Below, piece after piece: positions 33,387 through 48,300 of a stretch of DNA of 64,000 nucleotides; the first letter of the stretch is position 1; the number at the start of each line of letters is the position of its first letter. The DNA is from Sarcophilus harrisii (Eukaryota > Chordata > Mammalia > Dasyuromorphia > Dasyuridae): positions 593,979,665 through 594,043,664 of the forward strand of contig NC_045427.1 of assembly GCF_902635505.1 (NCBI RefSeq), written 5' to 3'. Under the pieces are notes generated by a model. That model saw only the letters and a list, made by a program, of their open reading frames with translations, did no database searches and was not told the origin of the DNA. A program made the translations under genes and the position numbers.

Positions 33387-36300
33387 TTTTTGGAAATGCT
33401 AATAGAAATATCATTAAGAATAATTAATACCACAGTTTTATACCCTTTAATTGGCATACTTGAAGCTCTACCTTTAAGTCACATTTTATAGTATTAGAAC
33501 TTTTAGGTCATAATTTTGTTATATTTTATATATGGGAATATAACCAGCATTTATGAAAGACATGTAAAAAGTAATGACCTTTTTTTTTTTTGGTTGAGGC
33601 AATTGGGATTAAGTGACTTGTCCAGAGTCACACAGCTAGGAAGTGTTAAGTGTCTGAAGACAAATTTGAACTCAGGTTCTCCTGAGTAATAACCTTTTTT
33701 TAAAAGTCAAGATGCTATGTTATAAAAATATATCTAATCTGAGACATTCTCTCAAAAGAGGAGAAATGACCTGTTAAGTACTGCTTTCATTGTTAAAGGA
33801 ACAGTCGATTCCGAGTCATTGTCTATACTGTTCCTAATAAAATCCCCTTCTAAGACAGTTAATTTGAGACATTAAAAGAAAAACCATCTTATTCAACTTT
33901 GTGGGTATGAAATTTCCAAAAGGAAGATAAAGCAAACAGTAAAAGTGTAACAACTCTTAGGCAGAGAAGGAGGTAGTTAAACATTGGGAAAGAGATAAAA
34001 AGATAGAGAGATAGACAGAGATAAAAAGTTAACATTCCAGGAGGCTGTCCTGTTTCAGTGCAGCTTGGACCTTCCTGAGGTGTGACTTTTTGAATTTTTC
34101 CTCCACTCTAGGAGATTACTGTAATTCTTCTATGCCTTTATAGAACTTTTTACGAATTAATGAGGCCAACCTTTTTGTGACAAACATTTCTAAATGTAGC
34201 TAGGTTGGCTCTTGGGACAGAAGTCCATTCTAGGTTCAGCTACAGTGCTGTCTCCTCTGTGAAATCTTCTTTGATCCTTCCAGGTACTGCTCTTCTACTC
34301 CTCCTCAATTTTCTTTTACTATGCTGAGCTGTATACGTGTTGTAACTTCATTTCTTCTCCAACTAGAACACAGCTTCTTCAGAATAAAGACTTTACTTTA
34401 TTTCTCTGTGTTATGCATACAGTAGGCATTAAATAAATGTCAATTTAAATTTTAATTTGTGTAATAATGAATATTATACTAAAGACCAGCTGTAGGAAAA
34501 ATAAGTACTAATTATAAGTAATAATTCGTTTTCTCTTCATCTTATAGGACAGTCACAAGCAATCTAGATGCCCAAGCATGAAAAACAAGGCTTTGAAATC
34601 GAAGGAATTGGGCCTATTAGTGCTATTTCTATAGTCCTCAAAGAAAAATAATTATTAAGGGAGTTGGCAAAATGACTTCTAATTCTTCACATCAGAAAGA
34701 ATAGAGTCTACTACCTTTCCAGTTTTCTAGTGATGAATTTTCTGTCCTCTTTATCTTGTAGCCTTCCTGAAGCATCTGATATTGCTGAATAGTCCCTTCT
34801 TTTATACTCCCATACCTGATTGCTCCCATTTTCTGATTCTTCCTCCTAATGAATTGTCATTGGTCTTCTCTTTCTACATAATCTCTCCCAAATGTTGATC
34901 CCTTTAATTCTTTTGTAGTAGATTCCAATCTCTAAATAGCCACATCTTGAACCCTCAAAGGTCATTTTAACTACAACTAGACATCGCTATCTGGCTGTCC
35001 AGCAGGCTCTTCCCACTCAACACTTAATTAAATTCATCCATTTCCCCTGGATTCCTGCTCTTCCCTCCTACCTTTCCTTTTTATCATCTTTTTCTCACTG
35101 ATTCTTTAAACTGAGTCATCTAACTCATCCTTCTTCTTAACCTCAGAATCTACAAGTGCTGTCAGTTACATTTCTGAAATATTACATGTCCATTCCCAAA
35201 ACCACAATAGTTCAAGAATTCACTGCCAACTACCTAGACTCTTACAAGTCTTCTAATTTCTCCTTCCCCCATCCTTTCCTTTCAAAATCCTTATCACCAC
35301 AATCCATTCATTACTTTATCCCCTCTCTCTGCTAAGGCCAACCCCTCCACAGATAGGCAGTTGTTCCTATCTACCCTCTACCTTGCTCCCAGATTACAGC
35401 CTCAATCACTGTCTCTCAACTTCAATCTCTTTCAGGGAAAGTGTTCTTTAATGCTTTCAAATTTCTCCCTATTTCCAAAATGTGAGTGTATCCAACGTTC
35501 GGTTTCGTATCTCCTATCATTTCTCTCCTGATAACTGTATCAGTTCCCATGGGTTTAATTCTATCCCTGTCAAAAACTTCTAGATATATAATATGTCCAA
35601 AAATGATCTTATTACCTCTCACCCCTCCAAAATCTTACCTTTTTAAAATTTCCCTATTGCTACTGAAGGAATCACCATCTGTCTAGTTTCAGGCTAACAA
35701 CCTGAGCATTATCTTTCATACCTTCTCCAATTAGACTGCAGGCTCCACCAGGACAGAGCTGTATTTTTGTCTGTCTTGTATTTCCAGTAATTTATAGTGC
35801 CCCCCAAATGGTAGTCCCTTAATGATTTTTGGCTGTTTATTAACTGACTTTCTGACTATTCGATCTTTTTCACTCACTTCACATAACTCACTTCACTCAC
35901 TTGTCAAAAAACTTTGTTGCTTCTTTCACATCTCTTGCACCTTTTTTCTCTATTCATTCAGTTACTACTTTGTGCCCCCATCACCACCTGCTTAGATCAT
36001 CTATCTGGTCTCCTGCTTCAAGTCTGTCCTCTGTCCTCTGTCTGTGCCAATTCTTAGTAGCCACCAAAGAGCTTTCCCTGAAGTATATTCTGTACTTAGG
36101 CCACTCCAATGGCTTCCTATTACCTAAGTAATTTCACTTGGACTCTACTGTGGCAAGACAATGCCTTCCTACCTTCCATACCTCCATAATGAACTCAATA
36201 TCCTGTTGTCCACAGTAGCTCTTTAAAATCTTTTTATTCCTTCTTAAACCTTCATTGGCCGTCTCCCACCAAAGCTCCAGCAGATAACTTTGCCACTTAC

Positions 36301-39300
36301 TTCATAGAAGCAGTACAAGAAACTCTTGGCCTTTTACCAAGAATTCCTTCTTCTTCCCTCTTCCTACCTACAGCACATAGCACTCAAGTGCCTTTCTGCA
36401 TTATTTCCTCCTACCTTGTCTCATAAGTGACTTTATTCCATCCCATCTTCTCTAACAGATTGTCCCCTTTATCCCAGATCTCTTACATTAATCTTGCTAC
36501 TTCCAAATAGACCCAAATCCCCATCATCCTCAAAAACAAAACAAAAAAAACCCTCACTGATCTGTCCACATCTCTCTTGCAGGTATCTACAATAGGTGCT
36601 TCTACTTCTTTTTTTTTTTTTTTTTTTAAACTTTCATTTTTAGGACTCGGGAGACTTCTTCTAACCTAAGATTCAACTGAAATTATTCACTCTAAAGTTA
36701 CCAACAATTCCTTAACTGCAAAATGTAGTGTGTCTTCTCAATTCTCATCTTTTTGGACCTCTCTGTTGCCTATGGCATAGCTGAACACATTTTTCTTCCT
36801 GCTCTTCTTTCCCCTCCTATGTGCTTCTCAATCTCCTTTCTTGTATCTTTCAAATTATTGAATTGTGTATTTCCCCAAGATCTATTCTTGGCCCTTTTCT
36901 TTCAGCCAATCAATAAGCATTTGCTAGTTACTTACTTAGTTCTAGACACTTTGCTAAGCTCTGGGGATACAGTGAAAAAGTAAGAGAGCTACTGGTCTTA
37001 AGAAGCTTACACCATAATGGGGAAGATAACAATCCTGTACAAACAAGATACACACACAAAATCTTAAACTGGTGACAATCTCCATTAAGGAGGAATCAGA
37101 AAAAACTTCTTATAGAAGGTGGGATTTAGAGGGAGCTTGAAAAGAACCAGAAGGCAGAGAAGAGGGAAAGAAAAATGACTAGAATTGGGCTTATGTGAGA
37201 AAAAGCAAGGTCAGTGTCATTGATCAGTGAATCAATGAGCTGTGAGGTTAAGGTAGGAAGGGCCCAAGTTGTGAAGAACTTTTGAATGCCAAATAGAGGA
37301 CTTTGTATTTGATCCTAGTGGTGACAGGGAGCCAGTCATTAAGTTTTATGAAATACAAAGGTGATATGGTCAGATCTATACTCAAGGAGGATCAATTTGA
37401 CATTTGGTGAATAATGAGGTGAGTTTATTAGAGAGGTATAAAAGGATTGCCCTGCCACAGTAAGGGCCCAATTGAGATCATGTAACAAATTTGTAATGGA
37501 TCCAGATGGCATGGTTTTATGACTTTTTCCTCCGGATTCATTCAGCAGCAAGGAGTGAAGACAGCAAATAGAGGGAGTATTTCAAGGTTAGGATTTGGCA
37601 GGGAAAAATCTTTTAACAAGATAATGGGGCAAGGAATTTAAAAAGGACAGCACAGTTAGAATGGTTCACCAAGGGATCAAGATGGGAAAAGAAAGGAGAA
37701 TGGCTGGTACAGGGGTAATAGACCAGGAAAGAACGGAGGGGTTTAGGGAGTGAAGGTCACCATGAAAATGAAGAATGAAGTTTGGGGTTGTAACATAAAG
37801 GGAGAAGTAGAACTGACAACAGATTGTGATCAGAGAGGATTTCAAAATTCAAACATCTTGAACTAATTATTGCAGTGGTTCCCAGTGGTTGCCTCTTTCC
37901 CCCCCTAGGACTCAAATATAAGCTCTTGTTTTGCTCTTAAAGCATTCATAACACATTCATATAATCCTATTATTTTACCTACTGCTATTTTTTTTTTTTT
38001 AAACAAGATATTCTTCTGATTCTGTCATTTTTGCCAGTTAATCTACATACTTGGGATGCTCTCCCTCTCTTCTTTCCAAATCCTACCTTTGGCATGAAAC
38101 CTTTCTCAGGACTTCTTATGCTGGATACCTTCCCTTTGCAACCATCTCCCATTTTGTCATGTTTGTAGGTAGAGGTTTGTGTGTGATTTTTCCCTTTTAG
38201 AAGGTGAGATCCTTGAGGATTAGGGCGGTTTTTGTTTTTTTTCTGTATTCTTGGCACAGTGTTTGGCACCTGCTAAGGTTAATAAGTGCTTTTTGACAGA
38301 TTATTATCTTTTACAAGCTGGCCCATCTTATCTTTCTAGCCTCCTGCAACCAAACCAGCTTCTGCCTGGGCCATTCCTCATGTACTCTCTTCTCTCTGCC
38401 TCACAGGATTCCCCCCCCTCCCCAAATGAATCTTAATGACACTTCACACAGAAAGCAAGCCCGAACCCTAACATTTAACAACTCTGTATTTTGTCTCCTC
38501 ATACTTATTTTTTATGTTCTAATTGTCTTCATTACCATTTCAACTTTTAATAAGAGAAAGCCCAGTTTTCTTCTTTATGGCTGTATTTCTAGGGCCCAGC
38601 ATAGTGCTGGATACAAAGCCTAATAAATGCTTCTTGATCAACTCTTCTAAGACAGCCCACACACAACTTGAATCCAGTTCAAAGACACTTGGCTTCACTA
38701 TGACCTTCAATCTTCCAGGTGAGTGATTGCAAACCTTGCAACATTTATCATTATTTGTATTATATTGGTTAGTCAGCATGTTACCACTATCCCTGACAGG
38801 TTTTTAAGGACAGAAGAAATCTTATCTTTATACCTCTTCTAGAGATATGCATTACATGGAGTAATTTTAAAATAATAAACTTTGATTATTAAAGTTCTTT
38901 CTTAAACACCTATATTTTATTATCTCTCACTAATCACACTAACCCCAGTGATTCACTCAATGTTATAGCTTTCAAGGAAAGAAGATATTAAACAAAAAGG
39001 CATTAACTACAATTAATCTTCATTTGGCTGATAATTAAAATTCCCATGTTAAATTAAATCTCAGCTACTTGTATTACATTCTGGCTTCTTGACCCAGGTC
39101 AGAGACCAAGCAAAATGGCAGATGGAGCTCCTTTCTTCTCTGGACTTGTTACAGGTGTTACAGGTCCCTCTTCTACATGGGACTTCTTTAGTGTGTCCAT
39201 GGAAGAAGTATTGCTAACTCCTAAACTGTCTGTTTTGGCAGGCAGATCTCTATTAGACATCTCACTAAAATGTATGTCAGAAAAAATCCTCCCATACTAA

Positions 39301-42300
39301 TCTATTTTGTAGTTTCAGGGTTGAAGATTGTTCCACAAACATTACTGACCCAAATTATCTGTGAATGCTATTGGTTCCATGCTGCTGTTCCAACACTCCC
39401 TACCTATAGTTTTAAGATTCACAGTTAGGGTCTGAAACCTGTGGTTGTATTACCTTTTATTTAGAATACCATGGCTTTTCATTTTCTTATGAAATCAGTC
39501 AAAATATTTATATGACCATTAAACATAATGCAATAAATGGTGAAAGAACAAGTAAAATTCATGCTAGCAATCAGAAGGGGGTTTGCTCCTTAAAGTACTA
39601 TTATTCTACCAAAGCACACGTTTTTCATTATTTTATAGAAGTACTTCCTGACACCAGTGTTAGTAGATCATCATAATGCTGACAATTATCAGTAGATAAG
39701 GTTTAATAAGCAGAAAATTAAGCTTCTTGCTGTAACACTTTTATAGGGCCAAGTCTTCAATGGACTGCTAACAAAGAGCTGAGCAAAACTCTAAGTCAGA
39801 AATATCTTAAAAATCAGACTTGTGGTAACACATACATTTGTTAACCATAGGTATTCTCAAAAAGATCTATCCCTTTCTCTAAAACAAAATCCAATCCTAA
39901 AGAGTGACCTATGAATATTAATCAAGAAAGAAACACATATATGTATGTATATTCCCGAAAAACGTAGCAATTCTGAGTTGTCTAGGGCTGCAAGTTTTAA
40001 ACTTTCTGTTACTCTAATTTTAAACTAAATATAAAGATTGCTCTTAGAGTTGGCATATTCTGAGTCCAGAAGCAACAATAAACATAATGGATCCCAAGAT
40101 ATGTTCAGGATAAGCACTTGCAATAGAATACATAACCTAATATATCAACATTTCAAACAAGGGAATAGGGAATTTTTATAAAAAAAACTGAATAAATCTC
40201 CAAGTTAAATCAACACACACTTTGCAATGTGATGATTTCAAAACAAGGATGAACATGGGGAAGGTAAGAAAATAAGCTGGAAAATTATTCAGGATTAAGG
40301 AAATACAAGAATAACAAGACATAATCTGTACAAATGTCATGCTATTCAACAGTATGACTATTTTCTTCAAGAAAAGAGCTGAAAAATGTTCAATACAATG
40401 AACACAAAATATATAAAATTTAACGGATAACATTCTGACAGGAAATCATTCCTTAATAGTATGGAGTCATTCTTGATCAAGCTCTTTGTACAGTTAGACC
40501 AAAGAGCAAACTTAATACAAAACTAGAGAAATAAAAATGAGGGAAAAAAAATGGCACACAAGTTAACATAATCCCAATCAAATTTATACAAGTTGGTGAT
40601 GGGAAACAGATCAAGGAAAAAAAAACATATTAGAAACTACCTCAACGAAAAAGCGTTTGGTCTTCTTGCTAAGTTGAGAGCTATGAAACCCAGTGTCAAA
40701 ACAGACTCAGACTTAAATAAACTAAGATAATCCTAAAGAATGAAGCCAGGAGGACAAACATGAAATGTGGGGAAGATCTATAAATTTTGAACTTTTAAAA
40801 TAGGGGGCCAGTTCATTGTCCCTCAGACTGTTGGAGGGCCAGACTATAGTAAAAACAAAAACTTTGTTTTGTGGGTCTTTAAATAAAGAAACTTCATGGC
40901 CCTGAGTGAGGGGGATAATTGTCCTCAGCTGCTGCATCTGGCCCGAGGGCAGTAGTTTGAGGACCCCTGCTCTTGATTGTCAAGGTCAGAGGATCTAAAA
41001 TATTCGTACTCTCATACTGAAGTCCTTATAGTGAGTAGAGGAAAATTGATGGAGTACACTGCCTTATTATTTATGGTCTATGACAATAATACACTTTTAC
41101 AAAGCATTCACTATATGCCAGACCCTGTGCTAAGTGTTTGCCATGAACAAAATAGAGAAAAACTACTGTATGGGGAGGGGTTGTAATCAGGGATTTCACA
41201 CTTTGGAAGTAACCTCCTTCTGTAGCCTGGCTTTTCCTTCTCTCCCCAATACACTTTTCTTTTGTGTGTTGTTCAGCTTGCCCAAATAGAATGGACACTC
41301 CCTGAGAGTTGGAACTGTCGTGACTTATTTCTAGAGGTTTGCAGCAGTGCTTGTACAAAGTAAGCCCTTGATGAGACTTAGAGGGAGCAGTAACTACATT
41401 GATGGAACATAGATTTAGCAAAGGATCCAAGAAACAGTGCGTGCCAATCACACAGGAATGAAAATCTCACATCCTCTTTTGTTTCATGAATAGCTTAAAG
41501 CTGGCAGTTTGACACAGTGACCATGTTTCCTGAAAATAGCAGCAATTTTACATCAAATACTCACATACTAAATGTCTATTTCAATCCTGAAACTAGCACC
41601 TACCTGTACATTTATACAACATTCCCGTCATGGTTCCAGCTGCTACTGTATTGATGTCATCTTCAGCACCTCGTGTCTTTTCTATGACAACACCAAATGC
41701 ACTATAGAGGAGAGCTGGCAATGAAACAAAAATAAATGAAATATCAGCAAAGTTGTGGTTTTTTACAACTTTCAATGCTAAATGACAATTCATTTTTCTT
41801 AACTCTTTCTAAAAGATGATTCTGGAAACCGTTTCCCTGTTGGACTTGAAATATGTTTCTAAAATATTTTAAACTGTTTTTGTATTAGCTTGCTGGAACA
41901 TTATAACCCTAAATATTTTCATTAATTTGTTAATAATAACTATAAATTTCATTATTCCTGTTTACTCTATGCTTACAGATATATATGCTCATTAGATGTT
42001 ACCCCCCCCCCAAAAAAAAAGTTGAGGTTTTTATATGACTACTATGAGAGTACTCGTATAAGCACTAATGATTAATCACCACCATCATTCACTCTAAGTT
42101 ACTTAAAAATGTCAAATTTTTATAGAACCTACTGCAAGGAAAGCACAGAGGGAAAGCCTGATTAATGTGTCACACCTCACAAAAGGACCCTGAACTCTTA
42201 ACATAAAGAATCTTTCTGTGGTTTGATCTGACTTTGTTTATTAGTGTGGGATATGACTTTGGTTTTCCTTCTTTCTAAATTTCTGGGCATTTTCACTAGC

Positions 42301-45300
42301 CCTCCTTCATGCCTGGAACACTCTCTCCTAGACTGTGCCTGATGATTTTCCTGACTTCCTCAAGTCCCAACTAAAATCCCATTTTTAAAATTTTTAACAG
42401 GAAGCCTTTCCCAACCTCTCTTAATTCTAGTGCCTTCCTTCTCTTAATTATTTCCTATTTATACTTTATGTAGTCTCCTTGTTATATATCTGTTTATATA
42501 CTGTTTCCTCTCGTAGACTGTGTGCTCTGTATACTGGGAACTGTCCTTTGCTTTTCTTTGTATTATCAGTGGCTAGAATATAGTGAGTATTTAATAAATG
42601 TTTATTGATATATCAATTTATTTTCTGCTTACACAGAGAAAGTGACAAAACTGATGTTTATTAAAACAAACAGTATACAAATGGGCAAATAAAGCAGAGC
42701 TGAAAGTGATATTTTTCAAAAATTTTAGTTGCACTATTGGACCAAAATCTAAGTCATTCCTAAAGTTCAAATGAGACTAAAATGATTTATTTTGTTCATA
42801 CCATATAACACTTCTACTTACCCAGAGAGCCCAAAGTGTTAGCCCATAGTGCCCCTTGTCTGGTTACCATATTCAAAATCCTATTTGCAAAGAAAGAAAA
42901 AGTATGACTGTTTATGTTCACCATTTATTTTAGATACTTCAAGCATTAGGCCCAATAGAAACTTGAAATAGATCTGATTCTGATAATTTTCTTTTTAAAA
43001 TTAATGTCTAAAATCACTTTTATCTATTTAGAGTCTCACATTGGCATTCACAGCAACTATGTCAAACATAAAGATTTCATTTTACTCAGGAAATGAAAAA
43101 AGTCACTACAAGAACTACAGACTCTTAGTTCTTGACCACATGCCACAAAAGAATGGAGTATATTTTAAAAATTGGCTTATGTAAACTGTTTGCTACCTAT
43201 TATGACTATAAGAACTTAGCTTGAATTATTACTATTATTTTTTATGTTATAATGCAGGATCAAGACATGAATGGTCAACTTGAGACAAAAAAGTCACAAC
43301 AGTTATATTATTCATAATTTGTTTGCTTCCGTGCTAACAATGAATAGTCAAAATGACTGCTCAGTACACTCTTGAGGAAGCACAGTTTCCTTCTGTTTAT
43401 TCTGATACCAGAAATCACTAGAACAGTGAAAATAGGGACCAGATCAAGAGGACAGACTATTAATCTACCAGTAGTGTAACACTATCACAGGAATGGCAAT
43501 GTCCTGGATAGCTGACTACCACTGGACCTCACAAGACTATCATATGACAGCAAAACAACACATTTATGATTATCACACATTCAACTAAAAGCCAGTTTGT
43601 TTCATAAATAGTAAAGTTTCTTAAGTGATAAAGCTTTTCTTTTTTTAGGCAAATAGTGTTTTATTCTTTCTAATTATGTCTAACAATAATTTTCAACATT
43701 CATTTATATAAGATTCTGAGTTCCAAATTTTCTTTTCTCTACCATCCCTCTTCTCCAAGACAGCAAGCAATCTATTATACATATGCAATCATGGAAAGAT
43801 ATTTCCACATTAGTCATGTTGTGAAAGAAAAAGCAGAACAAAAGGGAAATGCCACAATGGGGGGAAAAAAGGAAAAGAATATGTTTCTATTCAGATTCCA
43901 TAGTTGCTAATCTACCATAATATACTATTTTGTTTTTAATATAACACAGTTCACATTAAAGTTTTAAAAGTACTTTCACATCTTTAATTTCGTTTTTGGT
44001 ACTGGTTTCATATCATTTTTTGTTTGTAAAAACTATCAAACTAAAAAATCTATTTTGATGATGGAAAAGATTATCAAATAATTTCAAGTTGCCTTGTTTT
44101 AAGACCACCTTCATTCTGAATAGAACTGCTATAAATGATCTCCACCCACCTCAAACAAAGCAGAGTTTGTTAAATTAATATCTGAATAAAAAAGAAAAAG
44201 GTCATATTAGTTACATATTATGAAAGCAAAGATGGCTTTCAAGGAAATGACCTTCAGAAAGTTTCAGGGTCTTTACACAAATACTAACAAAACTAGGACA
44301 TTTACCGCCCCCTGCTGGCTGAACTTATGCCAAGTATAAATGATTTTTTAAACCAACTTTACCAAAGTTTTCAGTAACCATAGAGAAAAACCTGAACAAA
44401 GTTGGTAGTATTTAGGTATTATGGCATCAAACAAGACTTACTGTACATTTCTTGGCTTGGACCAGGCCATCTTTCGTGTTTCCTTCAATCCCAGCCTCAA
44501 ACCATTCACTGCTCCAAATGCAGCTCCTTAAGGGACCACAATATTAACAATTATTATATAAAGAATTCAGAGTTAATGCTACCATTTCAAAGTTTGTTTG
44601 AACAGTTTTTAAAAAATGACCTTTAACAATTATCTTTTACAGAAAATACAACTACTTTTAAAAATTACATTATGCTGTCAGAAGAAAAATACGCCCAATT
44701 TTCTTTATGAAAAAATACATATTTTATATATGTATAATATGTAAAATATAAACACCATGTTTTGCACATCTTCCTGCCCTTTTAAAATATAAAATAATCA
44801 AGATCTATATCTACCTGTTATACAGCATCCTCCAATGGTAAAAAATGCCAATTCAAACCTGCCCCGTGTTTTATTGGCTCCAGTGGGTAAAATAAATTCA
44901 TCTGTGTCCTAAAAGGTAAAAATGAAAACAAATAATAAATAATCTTGCTTCTGGAGATAAGTCCTTTGTGACTTTCCAATAAGATTCTTCAAAGAAAATG
45001 AAATCTAATTACATCTAATTACAGAAATATCCCACTTGTTTGGAGGTTGGATTTCTGGTAACTTCAACAGCACGGGGGAATTCTCAATAAATGAAGAAAA
45101 ATTCTCACTATGAAATTTAAGAAGTGACATAGCCTATTTATTGGTTTATTTTGCTCTATACTTGTTACAAGGAGGGTTCTATTGTGACATGGAATGCTAA
45201 AGAAATGGAAGCAATGCAAAAAGTTGCATTAATACATTTAGAACTGATAGAGGAAAGAGAGCAGAACCAAGAGATATATTTATACAGCAACAATGTTATA

Positions 45301-48300
45301 AAGAAAAATATCTTTGAAAGATTTAAGAACTCTGATGAAATGACCAGTCTTGACACCAGAGAACTATCAGTTGCCTTCTAAAGAAGGGGTTATAGATACA
45401 AAAGTGGACACATTTTTGGACATGACAAACATGGATTTCTTTTGTTTTGACTATACTTGTTGCAAAGACTGTGCCTTTCTTTCTTAATTTGGGAGGGCGA
45501 AGGGGAGAAAAGGAAGTTAGCAATAATGTTGCCATCCCTTCCTGAAAGAGTCATTGGAATATTTTTAAAAATGCAGAGAGCAGAAAGTTCAGAAATATAG
45601 ATAAGCAGGACACCTCTGTAGTGACAGGAAAATTTATCACATATTTGAATATTCTGTTTTGTTTAATAAACTCAGTTTTTTGGTAAAATTCCAATAATTT
45701 TTTATTACAATTTTAAACTCATTTATAGACAAATGCCAGATAATGGAATCTGACAATTATGTTACTCCAGTTGTTTTATGAACAACTATTTCATAAGCCA
45801 CTATGGAGTAGATATCCTAAGACCATATTATAGCATGACAGATTGAGATGGAAAAAGAGCTATAGATAAGGTTATCTCTTCCAAACCCTTTACTTTGCAG
45901 ATGAATAAACTGAGGTCTCAAGATGTCAAGAAACTTGAGAAAAAGGCCACAAAAGTAGTAAATGTGCAGCCAGATGCACCCTCAGGTCCTTTAACTCCAG
46001 ATCTTTCTGTCTTATGAAATGTTAGTTTTTTTTTTTTAATTACAATAAAATCAGGCAGAATTCTGGGATAATCACATTATGTTCAGACTCATTCTTACCT
46101 GTATAAGATATCTGGGATCCACATTTAAATACGGAGACAGAGGACTCATACCAGTAACTAGAAAGAAAACAGATATTTCATCACAACCAAAATCCTGGTA
46201 CTATGCCATATTTAATGTTAAACAGAAGCATTTTATTCCATAAAATAAGCCAATTCTTGGAGGTGGGCTGAATTAATGAGTTATTCCTTTATTAAATTCA
46301 AAAAAGGTCAGATTTTAAATAGGTTTTATTTTAGCTCCAAGAGGATTTTTTTCTTAAAAAAAAAAAGTTTTGATACATTTTGTCTTTATATCAGTCATTT
46401 CTTGGGAATAATCTGCTAGCCTAAGCCATGCTTTGTCCAACCCACCCAAGAGTAATTATTATTATTATTTTTATTATAATAACTTTTTATTGACAGAACC
46501 CATGCCAGGGTAATTTTTTTACCACATTATCCCTTGCACTCACTTCTGTTCCAATTTTTCCCTTCTCTCCCTCCATCCCCTCCCCTAGATGGCAAGCAGT
46601 CCTATATATGTTGAATATGTCGCAGTATATCCTAGGTACAATATATGTGTGCAGAACCAAACAGTCCAAGAAAAATTATTAAGCATAAAAACTGATAGTA
46701 AGAAAACCTGATATAGTACATTCCATCTTTGAAGTCTCCTGCCTCTGTGCTGTGACTTAGCTGTAACATTTAATTATCTATTCGCTGGAACCAACACAAG
46801 TTTTTCAATTATTCAAAATTAAAATTCCTTGTAGCTATCTTTTTATTTACATGCTGGTAATCATCGTCTATTATAATCACCTCTTGGTTTTTCTCATTTT
46901 ACTCAGAACCAGTTCAGGCCAAACTTCCAGTATTTTTCTCATTTTTTCATATTTTGAGTCCAGGTATTTGCTACTACAAAGAATGCTATTAAGAACAAGT
47001 TGTAATACATTAGACTCACATTTCTGTTTTTGATTGCCTTGAGATATACATTCAGTAATGGGAATGCTGGATTAAAGGAACAGAATAGTAACTTTTCAAA
47101 GTTCCACCATGAGCATATTAGTGTGCCTATCTTTGCCGAAAGTGCTCTCAACATTGATAATTCCAATTTTTAGTCATTTTTTTGATGGCTTGCAGAGTAT
47201 GAGGTAACAACCTTATAATCATAATCAGTATTTCTTTTGTCATTAGTGATTTCGAGCAAGTTTCCTTTTAACCATTTATAATATGCAATTATTCCTTAGC
47301 GCTCAACTCTATAGAGAGATATTCTTAATCTGGGGTCTGTGAATAACTTTATTTCAATATAATTGATTTAGGTCTCACTGGACTGCTAGAGGTGTCCAGG
47401 ACCAAAAAAGTTGGAAACTCTTGTCTTAGAGAATTGCCTTGGCTTTGAAAGATTGACTCTCCCAAAGTCAAAAGTTATCTCCAAATAAGCCTAGGTTTAC
47501 GGGTAGTATTTGATACCATTTTTCCCCCACTCTAATTTCTTCCTTTATTTTTACATGGTCAGAATGATTAATTTTGTCTTTCATGATATTCTTTATCCCT
47601 TAATTGGTTCAAGAATTTTCCCCCAGATAGCTGTGAAATGTATTAAACTAGTACTTTAATTTTTAAATGACTTTAAAAAAAATCTTCAGGTCATATGTCC
47701 ACCTTGAGTTTTATTGTGACAAATGGGGTAAACATTGGTTTAAACTTAATTGCTATTAAACTACCTTTGAGTTTTCCCAATACTTATTACCTAAAAAGAT
47801 AGCTTTCCTGAAATGATTTGTATTCTTGGATTTGTTATCAAACACTGTAATAGTTTTACTAATGCTACGCTGCCTTCACTTATTTGTACTTCATATATAT
47901 ATCTATATCTATATATATCTTCTTTTATATTCTAGATCTTTTCTGTATAATAAAATGTTTTCTAGGAATTTAAATCATGATGTTAAATATGTAAATTAAT
48001 TAGAGTAATTTTGTATTTTTTATAGAGATTTCTCAGGAAGGGAAATAATTCTAGGATAAAAATGGAGGAAAGGCAAATTGGATGAGAAATTATTAACCAT
48101 ACTAAAATAAATTCTTAGAATCATAAAAAGAAAAGGACACCAACCTCAAATTCACCTTTAGAGGAACCTGGATCTTGGTACACAGAATCTCAAGCTTAAG
48201 TCTCAACTCAATTTTCTTACCCATCAAGCCCACAACTGGAGACAGGATATTGCCATTCATAATCTTTAACTCCCAGGAAGAGCAGGGCTCAAAACAAACC

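Larger units (their letters stand above)
26901..41603 (-). other. TIMM23: TIMM23 last intron (14.7 kb), repeats only
   Basis: No exon-like sequence between the coding exon 6 donor and the exon 7 acceptor was recognised. L1, L2, MIR, SINE and hAT fragments are listed separately. At 30,000-32,900 and 38,650-40,780 I see no feature beyond simple repeats and short unrecognised frames. Confidence 0.65.

Noticed and set aside
39115-39300. Small frame MADGAPFFSGLVTG in TIMM23 intron 6
   Set aside because: No recognised homology, splice context or conservation evidence; kept out of the annotation.
45151-45381. Frame of 76 codons at 45.2 kb
   Set aside because: Sequence matches the marsupial L1 3' UTR, so it is not a gene.
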